Positions 44,835 to 56,565 of a stretch of DNA of 64,000 nt are shown here, one piece after another. The stretch is taken from positions 24,747,137-24,811,136 of the forward strand of contig CM064863.1 in NCBI GenBank assembly GCA_032719365.1, written 5' to 3'. A program made the translations under genes and the position numbers. This DNA is from Prinsepia uniflora (Eukaryota; Streptophyta; Magnoliopsida; Rosales; Rosaceae). The notes beneath the pieces are model-generated. The model did no database searches, was not told where the DNA came from, and saw nothing but the letters and a program-made list of their open reading frames with translations. How positions within the stretch are numbered: position 1 is the first letter of the stretch; the number at the start of each line of letters is the position of its first letter.

Positions 44835-47800
44835 ATGCCTCCTAGGAGAATTCCGCATACTCGAACGGACGAGGATCTAGAAAGAGAGATGGAATGCGCG
44901 AGCATCGAAAGGGCTCAACGTTTGGGAGCCACTCCTTTCTGCGGGGGATCAAACCCCGAGGATGCTCACGACTGGATCACCAAGTGGGAGAGGATCTTCT
45001 CGGTGATGCACTGCCCTCCGGGCGAACGAGTGACTCTGGCGGCCTTCTTACTGGAGGGAGGAGCCTACCAGTGGTGGCATGGACTCGAAATGTCAGGGTG
45101 GTCTGTCCATACCACTACCTGGGAAGCTTTCCGTTCCAGGTTTCTGGACCAGTACTACCCGCGATCCTTTCGCGCGGCGCGGGAGGCGGAATTCCTGCGG
45201 CTGGAGCAGGGTGACATGTCTGTTTCAGACTACGAGCAAACTTTCGGGAAACTTTCCCGGTTCGCTGCCTCATTCGTAAGCACGGAGGAGGACAAATGCC
45301 AGCGGTTTGAGCTTGGACTCCGAGGGGAGATCCGGGCCAGTGTGACTGCTACCACTCATGCTTCTCTGAGGGATATGGTCGACGCAGCGGTGCGTGTCGA
45401 GGCCAGTCTGGCGGCACACCAATCACGACAACCTTTGGGGGAGGGGCGACGTCAGGATCGCCCACACCATGGGCCATCGGGCCGAAAGAACAACAGGGGA
45501 GTGAGCTACGGGGGAGCACCCTCATCCTTCAAGGGTCGTGGCTGGTCGGGTCGACGTGGAGGCTCTCAGGGCAGAGGATCTGGACACAATTCTGGGCAGC
45601 ACTCATCTTGGAGTGGTGCATCTGGTGGGCATTCGGGCAGGCCAAGGCCAGTAACTTGTTTTGCTTGCGGAGAGGAAGGCCACTATGCCTGTGATTGTCC
45701 GCAGTTGTCCAAAAACAACGACGCTGGGGGCTCGAGTGTGGTGCAGAGCACGGCGTCCCACACTAACGGAGGTCGCGGTCAGGGAGGTGACCGTGGTGCT
45801 GGACGTGGCGCGCGCGGGCGCGGACGGAACGGAGGGCCGAGGGCCCAAGTGTTTGCAATGACCCAGCAGCAGGCGAGGACTGCTCCAGGCGTGGTCACAA
45901 GTACACTACATATCTTTAATTTTCTTGTACGTGTATTAATGGATGCGGGGGCTACACATTCTTTTATTTCGAGGAGTTGTGCTGGTTTGCTTGATTGTGT
46001 AGTATCAGCCTTAGATTGCGAAATGGGTGTTGGCACCCCGATGGGTACCGTGTACCTTGTGAATCAGGTGATTCGGAGGTGCCCGGTAAGAATTGAGGAT
46101 GTGGATTTACCTGCAGACTTAATTATTCTGGATATCCACGACTTCGATATAATCCTAGGGATGGATTGGCTGTCGGAGCACGGATCGCTCATCGACTGCT
46201 GTAGCAAGCAAGTAATTTTGCGGAGCCCGGGTTTGCCGGAAGTTATCTTCCAGGGGGAACGTGATGGTTCGCCTCCTGAAGTGATTTCGTCACTTACTGC
46301 TACCAAACTTCTACGGAAGGGATGCCAGGGTTATCTGGCGCATGTCGTGTCGGAACGGGTCGATACTCCGGTTATCGACGGAATACCGGTGGTCTGTGAG
46401 TTTCCGGACGTATTCCCGGAAGACTTACCTGGATTGCCACCATCGCGGGAGATTGAGTTTACTATTGAACTACTCCCGGGTACCCGACCTATATCCCAGG
46501 CACCATACCGGATGGCGCCGGCCGAGTTACGAGAACTCAAGACTCAATTGCAGGAGTTGGTAGATTTGGGATATGTCCGACCGAGTACTTCACCGTGGGG
46601 AGCACCGGTGTTGTTCGTAAAAAAGAAGGAAGGAAGTCTCCGTTTATGTATTGATTATCGACAACTCAACAAGGTGACATTGAGGAACCAGTATCCTCTA
46701 CCCAGGATCGATGACCTTTTCGACCAGTTGCGGGGAGCTCAGTGCTTCTCGAAAATTGATTTGCGGTCTGGGTATCACCAACTGAGGATTTCGGAGGAGG
46801 ATATTCCGAAAACTGCTTTTCGAACCCGCTACGGGCACTACGAGTTCCTTGTTATGCCATTTGGTTTGACGAATGCTCCAGCAGCATTCATGGATCTGAT
46901 GAACCGGGTCTTCCGACCCTACCTGGATAAGTTCGTGATTGTGTTCATCGATGATATTTTGGTATACTCGAGGAGTGCCCGTGCACATGAAGAACATCTA
47001 CGGTTGGTCTTGGAGAGACTGAGACAAGAACAATTGTATGCCAAGCTGAGCAAGTGTCAGTTTTGGCTGAGCAGTATTGGTTTTCTGGGACACGTGATAT
47101 CGACGGATGGGATTTGCGTGGATCCCCAGAAAACAGAAGCGGTGACCAACTGGGCTAAACCGACAACGGTGACCGAGGTGCGGAGTTTCGTCGGATTAGC
47201 GGGTTACTACCGGAGATTCGTGGAGGGTTTCTCCAAAATTGCTGCACCATTGACTCGTCTGACTCGGAAAGGAGTAAAGTTTATCTGGGACGAGCAGTGC
47301 GATCGGAGCTTTCAAGAGTTGAAGGATCGATTGACCACTGCACCTGTCCTTGCATTGCCGGACGACAGTGGAGAGTTTGTAGTTTTCAGTGATGCTTCAC
47401 TGCAAGGGTTGGGCTGCGTGTTGATGCAAACTGGCAAGGTTATCGCCTATGCATCCCGGCAGCTGAAGACTCATGAGTTGAACTACCCTACCCATGATTT
47501 GGAGTTGGCGGCGGTGGTTCATGCTCTCAAGATCTGGAGACATTATCTGTTCGGCGCAACGTGTCGGATATACACCAACCACCAGAGTCTTAAATATTTA
47601 TTCACTCAGAAGGAGCTCAACATGAGACAACGGAGATGGTTGGAGCTACTGAAGGACTATGACTGTACGATCGAGTACCATCCGGGTAAGGCCAATGTGG
47701 TGGCGGATGCACTCAGCAAGAAATCAGCAGGAACTATTGCACACCTCGGGATGGTGTATCTTCCCTTGTTAGTGGAACTCCGGAAGGCGGGAGTTATTTT

Positions 47801-49280
47801 GGGTACGGATGCACATGGAGTTTTGTTGGCCAGCTTCCATGTGCGACCAGTACTGATTGATCGGATCATTGAAGCACAACTGCAGGATCCGATACTCTGT
47901 ATTTACAGAATTGAGGTCGATGCGGATGGGAGACAGGATTTTACCATCCGGGACGATGGAGCACTGGTGAAATTGGGCCGTTTGTGCGTACCTGCAGTGG
48001 CAGAGTTACGGGCCGAGATACTTGAGGAGGCCCACAGTTCGGCCTATGCTATGCATCCGGGAGGTACAAAGATGTACCGTACCCTCCGGAACCATTATTG
48101 GTGGCCAGGAATGAAGAAGGATATTGCTGAGTTCGTAAGCAAATGCTTAACCTGTCAGCAGGTTAAGGCGGAACGGCAGAGACCGTATGGGGCTATGCAG
48201 CCACTTCCGATTCCTGAGTGGAAGTGGGATCACATCACCATGGACTTCGTCTTTAAGTTACCGAGGACTCAGAGTGGAGTGGACGGAGTATGGGTGATCG
48301 TGGATCGGTTAACCAAATCAGCCCATTTTCTGCCAGTTCAGGAAACCTATAAACCTAATCGACTGGCTCAGTTGTTTGTGAAGGAAATCATACGACTTCA
48401 TGGTACGCCGGAATCGATCGTGTCTGATCGTGATCCGCGTTTCACTTCCAGGTTCTGGCGAAGTTTGCAAGCTACTTTGGGAACAACCTTACGTTTCAGT
48501 ACTGCTTTCCATCCACAGACCGATGGACAGTCTGAAAGAACCATTCAAACCTTGGGGGACATGATGAGGTCATGTGTACTACAGTTTCAAGACTCTTGGG
48601 ATACTCATTTGCCACTGATGGAATTCGCTTACAACAACAGCTATCAGGCAAGCATCGGGATGGCACCTTATGAGGCACTGTATGGCCGACAGTGCAAGAC
48701 ACCTATCTGCTGGACGGAGGTAGGAGAGCGAGCGGCTGTAGGGCCGGAGATAATGGACTTAACCATGGAAACTGTTCGCGTGATCAAGGAAAGATTGAAG
48801 GTGGCACAGGATCGCCAGAAGAGTTATGCCGACCGACGGATTCGAGACTTGGAGTTTGAAGTGGGAGATTTTGTCTTCCTGAAGTTGTCTCCGTGGAAAG
48901 GGATTATCCGTTTTGGCCGACGGGGGAAACTGAGTCCGCGTTTTATCGGACCTTATGAAATCGTGGAGAGAATTGGCAGAGTTGCATACAGATTGGCACT
49001 ACCCCCAGAACTATCAAGAGTTCACGATGTTTTCCACGTATCGATGTTGCGGATGTACGTACGTGATGCTTCTCATGTACTTGGGGAACAACCTGTCGAA
49101 CTACGGGGGGATTTGAGCTTTGAAGAACAACCAGTACAGATCTTGGATCGGAAGGACAAGGTACTACGACGGAAGACGATCCCTCTCGTGAAAATTCTCT
49201 GGAGAAACCAGAACGTGGAAGAAGCCACATGGGAGCCTGAGGCTCAAATGCGAGAACAATTTCCTCATTTGTTTCTTTGA
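44835..49280 (+). CDS. Gag-Pol polyprotein with chromodomain, 1,481 codons
   Basis: One uninterrupted frame encodes all proteins needed for replication and insertion. The start is the ATG at 44,835 (MPPRR...); a TTG two codons earlier is in frame but is not a likely plant start. Order: retrotransposon gag (about 30-200), CCHC zinc knuckle (275-288), aspartic protease with DAGATHSF (Asp370), reverse transcriptase with FIDDILVYS (Asp706, Asp707), RNase H (about 860-985), integrase with an HHCC zinc region (about 1070-1115) and DDE residues Asp1137, Asp1198, Glu1234 (35 residues between the last two), a GPY/F-type module (FIGPYEIVERIG, about 1375) and a chromodomain at the end (VKILWRNQNVEEATWEPE). 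RNase H reads YTNHQSL where relatives have YTDHKSL: Asn915 replaces a residue aligned with a catalytic Asp, so this copy may be replication-defective. No other break is seen. Confidence 0.97.
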   Translation: MPPRRIPHTRTDEDLEREMECASIERAQRLGATPFCGGSNPEDAHDWITKWERIFSVMHCPPGERVTLAAFLLEGGAYQWWHGLEMSGWSVHTTTWEAFRSRFLDQYYPRSFRAAREAEFLRLEQGDMSVSDYEQTFGKLSRFAASFVSTEEDKCQRFELGLRGEIRASVTATTHASLRDMVDAAVRVEASLAAHQSRQPLGEGRRQDRPHHGPSGRKNNRGVSYGGAPSSFKGRGWSGRRGGSQGRGSGHNSGQHSSWSGASGGHSGRPRPVTCFACGEEGHYACDCPQLSKNNDAGGSSVVQSTASHTNGGRGQGGDRGAGRGARGRGRNGGPRAQVFAMTQQQARTAPGVVTSTLHIFNFLVRVLMDAGATHSFISRSCAGLLDCVVSALDCEMGVGTPMGTVYLVNQVIRRCPVRIEDVDLPADLIILDIHDFDIILGMDWLSEHGSLIDCCSKQVILRSPGLPEVIFQGERDGSPPEVISSLTATKLLRKGCQGYLAHVVSERVDTPVIDGIPVVCEFPDVFPEDLPGLPPSREIEFTIELLPGTRPISQAPYRMAPAELRELKTQLQELVDLGYVRPSTSPWGAPVLFVKKKEGSLRLCIDYRQLNKVTLRNQYPLPRIDDLFDQLRGAQCFSKIDLRSGYHQLRISEEDIPKTAFRTRYGHYEFLVMPFGLTNAPAAFMDLMNRVFRPYLDKFVIVFIDDILVYSRSARAHEEHLRLVLERLRQEQLYAKLSKCQFWLSSIGFLGHVISTDGICVDPQKTEAVTNWAKPTTVTEVRSFVGLAGYYRRFVEGFSKIAAPLTRLTRKGVKFIWDEQCDRSFQELKDRLTTAPVLALPDDSGEFVVFSDASLQGLGCVLMQTGKVIAYASRQLKTHELNYPTHDLELAAVVHALKIWRHYLFGATCRIYTNHQSLKYLFTQKELNMRQRRWLELLKDYDCTIEYHPGKANVVADALSKKSAGTIAHLGMVYLPLLVELRKAGVILGTDAHGVLLASFHVRPVLIDRIIEAQLQDPILCIYRIEVDADGRQDFTIRDDGALVKLGRLCVPAVAELRAEILEEAHSSAYAMHPGGTKMYRTLRNHYWWPGMKKDIAEFVSKCLTCQQVKAERQRPYGAMQPLPIPEWKWDHITMDFVFKLPRTQSGVDGVWVIVDRLTKSAHFLPVQETYKPNRLAQLFVKEIIRLHGTPESIVSDRDPRFTSRFWRSLQATLGTTLRFSTAFHPQTDGQSERTIQTLGDMMRSCVLQFQDSWDTHLPLMEFAYNNSYQASIGMAPYEALYGRQCKTPICWTEVGERAAVGPEIMDLTMETVRVIKERLKVAQDRQKSYADRRIRDLEFEVGDFVFLKLSPWKGIIRFGRRGKLSPRFIGPYEIVERIGRVAYRLALPPELSRVHDVFHVSMLRMYVRDASHVLGEQPVELRGDLSFEEQPVQILDRKDKVLRRKTIPLVKILWRNQNVEEATWEPEAQMREQFPHLFL

Positions 49281-49301
49281 AATTTCGGGACGAAATTTCT
49301 T

Positions 49302-49313
49302 AAGGGGGGAAGG
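49302..49313 (+). other. Polypurine tract of the chromovirus
   Basis: AAGGGGGGAAGG ends one base before the 3' LTR and follows the stop codon by 21 bases. The string TTTCGGGACGAAATTTCTTA before it is also seen, in related form, in the LARD-like copies. Confidence 0.95.
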
Positions 49314-49314
49314 T

Positions 49315-52303
49315 TGTAACACCCCGGAAATTCGAGGATTTCCTTATTGTAATTTAATGTGTGATTTGACGATTTTACCCCTGTGAATGGTATGGTCAAA
49401 TTGTTGACTTTTTGATTGATGAACTAAATGGACTTTGACCTATGACCGTGACGTAGTTCGGGACGTCACGAGTTCATAGACAGGTGGCACGTCCAATTCG
49501 GACGATCAGGGTAAAAGTTATGACTATCGGAAGTTCAGGGGCATTACCGTAATTTGGACTCTCGGGGGAAAATGTTGACTTTTCTTTTGACAACTAATTT
49601 TCAGTTGACTCAAGGACCGTTGGGTAGGCCTCGACGTCCTGAGTCCGTAGACAGGCGGCACGCCGAAATCGGACTTCGTACGAGGAAGTTATGGTCAGAA
49701 ACGTGAATTCGGGAAGTTCGTGTCTCAGTTTTCGTGTCGAATATTAAATTCAGGAAATCTGATTGGAGGACATCTGGTGAGTGACAAGTGTCACTCGCCC
49801 ATTGGCTAGATTGGATCAGATCCACTATTGGATTAATTATCATTTAAATCTGCTTTAAATTACAGCCCTTAGATCTGAAATCCCTTGATTTGATCTCAGC
49901 CTTTGATCTCATTCTGAGATTTAATCCTGGCCCTTGATTCATTTTCCTATTCAGTATTAAAAGTCCATGAGTTCATGCACCCATGTGTTCATTCCCTTAA
50001 CCGTGTGTGCGATTTCTCCCTGGAACCAGCCCATCAGCCACCACCACTCAACCCCACACCTCAGACAACCAGCAGCCACACCCCTGACGCCGGCCACCGC
50101 TCCACGGCCACCCTGCACGGCGGCATCCTTCCAAACCCGTGAAGGAAACCCGCGGAACCCAAGTCACCAAACCATCCCAACCATTGATCTAGGCCTGGAA
50201 CCAACGTGCGGTTGTGATCACCGTGACTACTGGACGGCAAGGAGCTGACCCTGACAGTGTACGGCGGCGACACGGCGGCGTTCGGACGTTAAACCCGTAG
50301 GTAACCATTTTCCTTCCCGGCTTCAAAACACCTGGTTGTGACGTTGACATCATTGAGTTGTTGTTAGGACTCGTCTAGGTGACCTTGACGACCATTTTGG
50401 AACCAGGACCAGGGCTGAACAACCGTCGACTCACCGGAAAGGATTACCAGAACCGGCAACCAAGCTTCCCGTCGAGTTTCAGGTAACCTCCTAGACCTAA
50501 AACCTAATTCTAATTACATAGAACCAATCTAGGGACTAGGACGAGTATTTAGGAATTGAAAGGACTGAAATTGACCCAGAAATGAAGGAATGGCAACCGG
50601 GTCTCGATCGCGGGTCTGATCGACCCGAGTTGCAGGAAAACGGGTCAACCCGTCTGATGACAGTGGTGCTGACGTGGCACCCTGTCAGTCTGTCAGATGA
50701 CGTGGACCAACCGTGAGCCGACACGTGTCACATGTCAGTGCACAGTCAGCACTGACATGTCAGTGACGTGGACCAGTCAGGGACTGCCACGTGTCACTGA
50801 CATGTCAGTGACGTGGACCAGTGCCGTGCTGACACGTGGCACATGTCAGATCTGACACGTGGTCTGACAGATCAGTGAGGTGGACCAATCAGATGTTGAC
50901 ACGTGGCACCTGTCAGAGTCTGACATGTCAGACCTGACAGCTGTCAGATGACGTCAGCAGTGACGTCAGCGATGACGTCTGCAGTGACGTCAGCGATGAC
51001 GTCAGCAGGAACTGTTCCTGCGTTGACCGCCGCGTTGACCGGCGCGTGGGGGCGCGTGTGAACAGTGTTTTTGGTGGGACCACCACCATTCTTTAGGTTT
51101 CGACGATCCGGATCCAATGGCGGTGGTTTCGGGTCGATCGGAGATCCTTAAGTTGGTCAAAATAAGGTTTATTGCCTTGGGAAGCGCGTTCGGGCGGCTT
51201 TCCCGGGTCGGTTTCGACCTAGGCTTTCATGGTTGAATGTTGGGGGTTTAATTTGACCTTTACGAATACTTGGACTTGACAGGGATTGTACATTTGTACC
51301 AGGACGAGGGTATACGTTCGGTTTCTAGCAGGATTGTACTGTGAGTGGGCCATTTTCTTAAACCCTTGTGTGCATAAATGTTTTCTGGTTTTATTATACT
51401 TATTCACATGCTAAAACAATGATGGTTTTGATGATATGGAAAATATGGTTATGGCACGTTTCACGGTATTTGGGCTTGAGACCCGTCCGATGAAACTGAA
51501 TGATTGGTTCGGATTCTACCTATGTATATATATGTTTGCATGTGGATATCAATAAAATGTATTTGTTACTGCACTGTATAGATCCTTCCATATTATACTG
51601 TCTCCTCCGGATGAGGTACCCCGGAGAGGTCACGGACGTCTAGTACGTCCAGCGTCTATGACGCTAAGCATCGGGGATGCTGTACCGAACGGGGTTCGGG
51701 GATTGAACTCGGAAATTGAGACCCGAGTGGCACGCGTAGCCTTGTGATTGTGACCTTATTGGACGTCAGGGACGTCAGACATCAGGGATGTCGGGATTTG
51801 AGTGTATAGTGCAGCAACTAAAATTATGGTTATGGTTTTGTTATATGCCTTATGGTTCATATTATATGGTTTATGATTTTGGAATTATGGTGCACGCATG
51901 TTTGGAAAACGGAGGGGTAAATTATATGTTTTACTTATCAAACGATTTCATAAACTTGAGTTTCGGTCCACTCACCCTTTAATGTTTTTGATAACCCCTC
52001 CAGGTCGGGAAACTGAGGTAGAGGAGGAACCAGAGGCCGAGGCATAGATCTACTTCTGCGTACCTGAACCCCTGCTGGGCGGTGTACCCGCAGGATTACT
52101 TTAGAGTCGTGCTCGCAAATTTGTAATTTTGGATTATATCCCTTGTCTGACATTCGTGTAATTCGGATTTTATGTATGACTTTAATTTGGTTATTTATGC
52201 TTTTAAATGTTTTGAGGTTAAAATTGGTATGAATTATTGGGTGTCAGACGGGAGCAGGGCACGTCCCCTTGTGGTCCCTGTGGGATCGGGGCGGGTCCTG
52301 TCA
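49315..52303 (+). repeat. 3' LTR of the chromovirus
   Basis: 2,989 bp, with no gap against the 5' LTR. The differences noticed are near 49,344, 49,563, 49,648, 49,728, 49,798, 49,922, 51,598, 51,799 and 52,039; most are transitions. The dyad lies at 49,448-49,469 and the motif array at 50,670-51,005. Confidence 0.97.
50670..51005 (+). promoter_or_regulatory. TGACGT and G-box motif array in the 3' LTR
   Basis: This is the identical copy of the array at 43,069-43,404. Placed in the 3' LTR it could act on DNA to the right of the element. The nearest recognised gene there is only the decayed hAT transposase, on the opposite strand. Confidence 0.55.
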
Positions 52304-53496
52304 TATGTCCACCCTACTATTGAATAGCAATATACCCAAGAACAATATTTTATTTTTGGCCTGATCCAAGGGCCCTAATTAAGCTTATTTTCTATTCAAA
52401 GTTATTAATTATTTAAATGTCAGTTCAAGTTTGTTGACAAAGTATTTCGATGTATATATTCGGCATTTGTTTTCTTAGTATTTTTCCATCCACATTAAAA
52501 TAAAAATAAAATAAAAAAATAAAAACTAGGTCACAGATTTTATTTTTCTCGAGGTCATGGACCATATTTCATACATGCGGCATGTATAATGGTTAAACAG
52601 ATGAATCATCTTCCATATCATATATAATTACCGAATTTTCACTATTGACACATTCCAATTTGGATTATTCGATTTGGATATTAAAATTTAGGTATACTGG
52701 TCGACACTTATATAACTTATTTGAAAGTTTAAGTTTCGACTAACATATCTCATTTTTATTGTCCGAATGAATTATCCAAATCAGGATGTGTCAATTGCAA
52801 ATATCTACTAATCAAAACCTTCCCTTTTATATTTAAACCTTGAAAATAATTTTTTGTCATTAGTTGAAATAAAACGAGAATTCATTGCACCAGCAATTTA
52901 GCTCATATAAATCTTATTGATTTATTTGAAACATAAGAATATCTAAATAGTTACTAATTAGCCAATAATTAATTTTTTTTCTTTTAAAAACATAGTAGTT
53001 AAATACTAATTAAAATAATAAATCATTTAAATATTATTACATTTGTACAACAAAAGTTTGACATTCAAAATTGGACAAACAATGAGACTAGGTATTTTAC
53101 ACAACATAATAACAACATATGTTGTATTTTAAATGATTGTTTTGTAGAATAGAAATATTTTTTTTTCTTCAGAAAATGATTTGTTGAAAGGCGTAGAACG
53201 AATAAAGAAAGTAGTAGTTCATGATTACAACGAAGGCTTCTAAGTTTTGTCCACCACCTACCAATTAAAACGACGTCATTTATTATCTCTTGTTTAATTT
53301 TATCCTTAATTTCCCATTATTAGCGCACTAATTCATGATCAACATGGTTGTTATATCATCGTTGTGAGTTGTCCCACAAATCACAATCTTAATTTAATTT
53401 AATTAGGTTCGATGCCTCATTTTGGCATTCGTATATATGATCTCGTAGTCGTAGTCATACTCACATTCAAGTTCTACAATATACCTGTTTTTTTTG
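52304..53496. other. AT-rich flank between the chromovirus and the hAT transposon
   Basis: It starts with the right TATGT duplication. No supported frame. It contains a small inverted-repeat element (52,646-52,793). Confidence 0.45.
52646..52793. mobile_element. MITE-like inverted-repeat element, 148 bp
   Basis: TGACACATTCCAATTTGGAT at the left pairs with the reverse complement of the right end (TGACACATCCTGATTTGGAT). The match extends over about 26 bp with a few mismatches. No clear target duplication, so superfamily is unknown. Confidence 0.5.
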
Positions 53497-53969
53497 CAGT
53501 GCCGGTCCAAACATATGTAGACCTAGGGCAAAAATAAAAAATGAGCCCCCAATTTATACATTTAATTATTAAAAATAGAAATTTTTACAAATTGATTATA
53601 TTATTTTTATATTATGAGGCCTCATTAAAACTTTTGTCAGAAGAAAACCCATTGGGAAAAAAAATCTCAAACAAAGAAAAAGAGTACCTCATATTTTTAA
53701 CACTACATTCAGTCTTTTAAAAAAAAAAAAAAAAACTACTACTCCTATACTCTACATAACCTCCCTGGGACAACTAAATCCATCATTTCTAAACAAAGGT
53801 AACATAATAGCAATAGACTGCTCAAACCAGCAAGGTTCTATCATTTCATACAACTACAAGCTTCCATATTTAATACAATAAAATAGTCTTCAATTAAGAG
53901 CTCCACCATTTAACCAGCATCATGTTCCTACAAAAAATAAAAAAAACAATGAAATCACAAACACATAAT

Positions 53970-56565
53970 TTACCACTTCAAATGTCTTCTTCTTGCATTC
54001 TTAGAAGTAAAATCATCAATTATGTTTGTATATTCAATATTTTTCAGCATATCCTTTTCAATACATAATAATGCTAAACCATTTAGCCTATCTTGAGTCA
54101 TAGTGGTCCCCAAATAAGATTTTACCAATTTTAATTTGGAAAAACTTCTCTCTGAAGATGCTACAGTCACAGGTATAATCAATAATATCCGATAAGCAAC
54201 CATTACATTTGGAAATATATCTATTGTTTTTACAAACTCTAGAAGTTTAATGGATATCCATGGTTTATCAGTTTCATATGCTTCTTTTGGTAGCATTATT
54301 TGCAATATTTGTAATTCTGAATATAAGTCTCTTGCATCAACATCTAAAACACTGCCATGTTTTAAAACTTTTTCAAGATTCACACTAAAACTTTTCAATT
54401 CATTATCATCTAATAAAATTATTTTTTTAGCATCAAATAATAATCCAAAAATGGAATCAAAATTACGCATTTTTTCAAACCTATCCCTCAATTCATTAAG
54501 AGCAATATCCACTACGATAAGAAAATAATCAGTTCTAAAAGAATCTTCAGCTAATTGTTCTTCCCTATCAGTATTAGGAATCTCATCAAAATGCCTTTTC
54601 CTTGAAGTTCTTCGTTTTTTTTGGAAATATAGGCTCAATTCCCATATCTAAATAAATTTGTTTAGCCTCATTCATGGCAGAAGTAAACCCATTATCTCTG
54701 TAATTTTCAAAAAATAAAACAAGTCCTTCTAATTGTTTTGTAGCAACATCAAGACACATATTTTCTTATTGTAAAGTTTTACTAACTATGTTAATCTTGT
54801 TCAATATATCATGCCAAATAACCAAACTTAATATAAATTCAAAACTTGAAAGCTCTCATTCTGCTAAAGTTCGAGCATCACCTTTCAATTTTGTATCATC
54901 ACTAATTTCTACTAGTTTAAATAAAGCTTCCCTGATTTGAGAAGTTTGTGATTTTATTGCTTTCACACTTCGAATGTGACTTTCTCAACGTGTAGTCAAC
55001 AATGATTTTAGAGTTAAATCATCAACATAATCAAGTAAAACATCTCACCACTTTGTTGAATTAGAGAACACGGTATATATGCATTGACATGCTTCAAAAA
55101 AAGATTCAGCTTTAACACAAGATTTTGTCATATCACAGAGTATTAAATTAAGAGAATGAGAACCACATGGCATGTAAATTGCTCTAGGATTTATATCAAG
55201 TAATCTTTTTTGAACACCCAAATTTTTCCCTTTCATGTTAGATCCATTATCATGCCCTAGCCCCCTCACATCATCAATATTAAGATCAATGGATTTTAAT
55301 ACAGCTTGCAATTCATTAAAAATTCCTGCTCCAGATGTATCTTTCACATATGAATACTCTAAAAAATACTCATTTATACTTATTGGAGAACTTGAGATAT
55401 CTACACATCTTATTATCAAAGTCATTTGTTCTTTGTGACTTGCATCGGGAGTACAATCTAGGATCACTGAAAAGTATTTTGCCTCTTTGATTTTTTTAGT
55501 AATTGCTTGTTTAACTTTTGATGCTATAGTAGAAATTAATTCATTCTGAATTTTATGGCTAAGATAATGATTATGAATCTTTCTATCCTCAATGAGTTGA
55601 AAGTGTGTTTGCATTACTGGATCAACTTCTGCTAACATTTCAAGCAGACCTAGAAAGTTTCCATTAGTATCTTCATAAGATTTTTCATTTGTTCCACGAA
55701 ACGCCAAATTATGTGTAGCCGAACACTTCACAACAACAATTATTCTAAGCATAACATCTTTCCAATGATGTGTATCCTTCTTGATCAGTTTTTGTAAATC
55801 TTTATCAATAGTTAAATTTTTTCCTAATCTGTTTTGTAACTCAATCCATGTTTTCAAATTAGTGCAATGTTCAATACTGTATTCATGTTGTTTAAGTCTC
55901 TCACCTAGATGTTTCCAATCTCTAATTCTTTCACTCGCCAACTGGGTTTTAGATTGCATTGTCTTAAACAATTTACAACAAAAACAAAAAACTTTATCTA
56001 ACTCCTTTGAGTACACTAGCCATTTTCTCTCAACAGATTCCCCATTTGGTAAAATTTTAGCATAATAATTTAAGGAAAAATGTCTAGATTTTTTATCATG
56101 AGGAAATTTAATATTATCTTCTCGTATAGGCCTTTTTTCAGCAAGTAAATCCCTCATTTTTGCATCAAGACCATCCCAAACCCTTGGATCAAAAATATTC
56201 AAATCAAATCTGGACTGTTGGCATTCAATTTCACTAATTATTTGTTCATCTAAATAAATAACTTCATTTTCATTCAAATTTTCAGAAATTTCATTCACAT
56301 CATTATCTTTTTCTAAATCTCCCAAATTAATATCAGGTTCAGCTTGTAAATCTTCCAAATTAATATCAGATTCAGCTTGCAAATTATCCAAATTAATAGC
56401 TGGTTCAATCGATAAATCTTCAGATTCAGCTAAATTTTCAGGAGAATAATTTGTTTTCTTAACAGAATATTTATTCAAAGATCCCTTGAGGCTTAAAGCA
56501 ATTTCTTTCTCTCTTTTTTTTTTCTGTCTTTTTTCGTGTCCAGAGAGATATTTTTTAGGAACCAT
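53970..56565 (-). pseudogene. hAT transposase (TTF zinc finger, DUF4371, hAT dimerisation), disabled
   Basis: The main frame starts at the ATG at 56,565 (MVPKKYLSGHEK; the frame extends upstream only through TTG) and runs 506 codons to a stop at 55,045. It has an acidic N-terminal tail with repeated (L/I)NL(D/E)(N/D)L words, a TTF-type zinc finger region (VFCFCCKLF), and the DUF4371/RNase H-like core with Asp370 (SVILDCTPD) and Asp439 (GHDNGSNM), 69 residues apart as usual in hAT enzymes. Further down, 54,638-53,970 encodes the C-terminal part: the third catalytic residue Glu in SSERSFSKLK (codon at 54,150-54,152) and the dimerisation domain. Between the parts are at least four in-frame stops, three probably from Trp codons, and a frameshift at an A-run near 54,620. 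It cannot make an active enzyme. Confidence 0.9.

Larger units (their letters stand above)
41714..52303 (+). mobile_element. Near-intact Ty3/gypsy chromovirus, Tekay/Del type
   Basis: The element is 10,590 bp with exact 5 bp target duplications TATGT at 41,709-41,713 and 52,304-52,308. It has two LTRs of 2,989 bp each, a tRNA-iMet primer site, one long gag-pol frame and a polypurine tract. The LTRs align without gaps by a constant offset of 7,601 and differ at about nine positions counted by eye (0.3%). With the 1.3e-8 per site per year rate often used for grass LTRs this gives roughly 0.1 million years; the right rate for this plant is unknown. Order of domains (gag, protease, RT, RNase H, integrase, chromodomain), very long LTRs and C-terminal chromodomain fit the Tekay/Del lineage. 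Confidence 0.97.
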
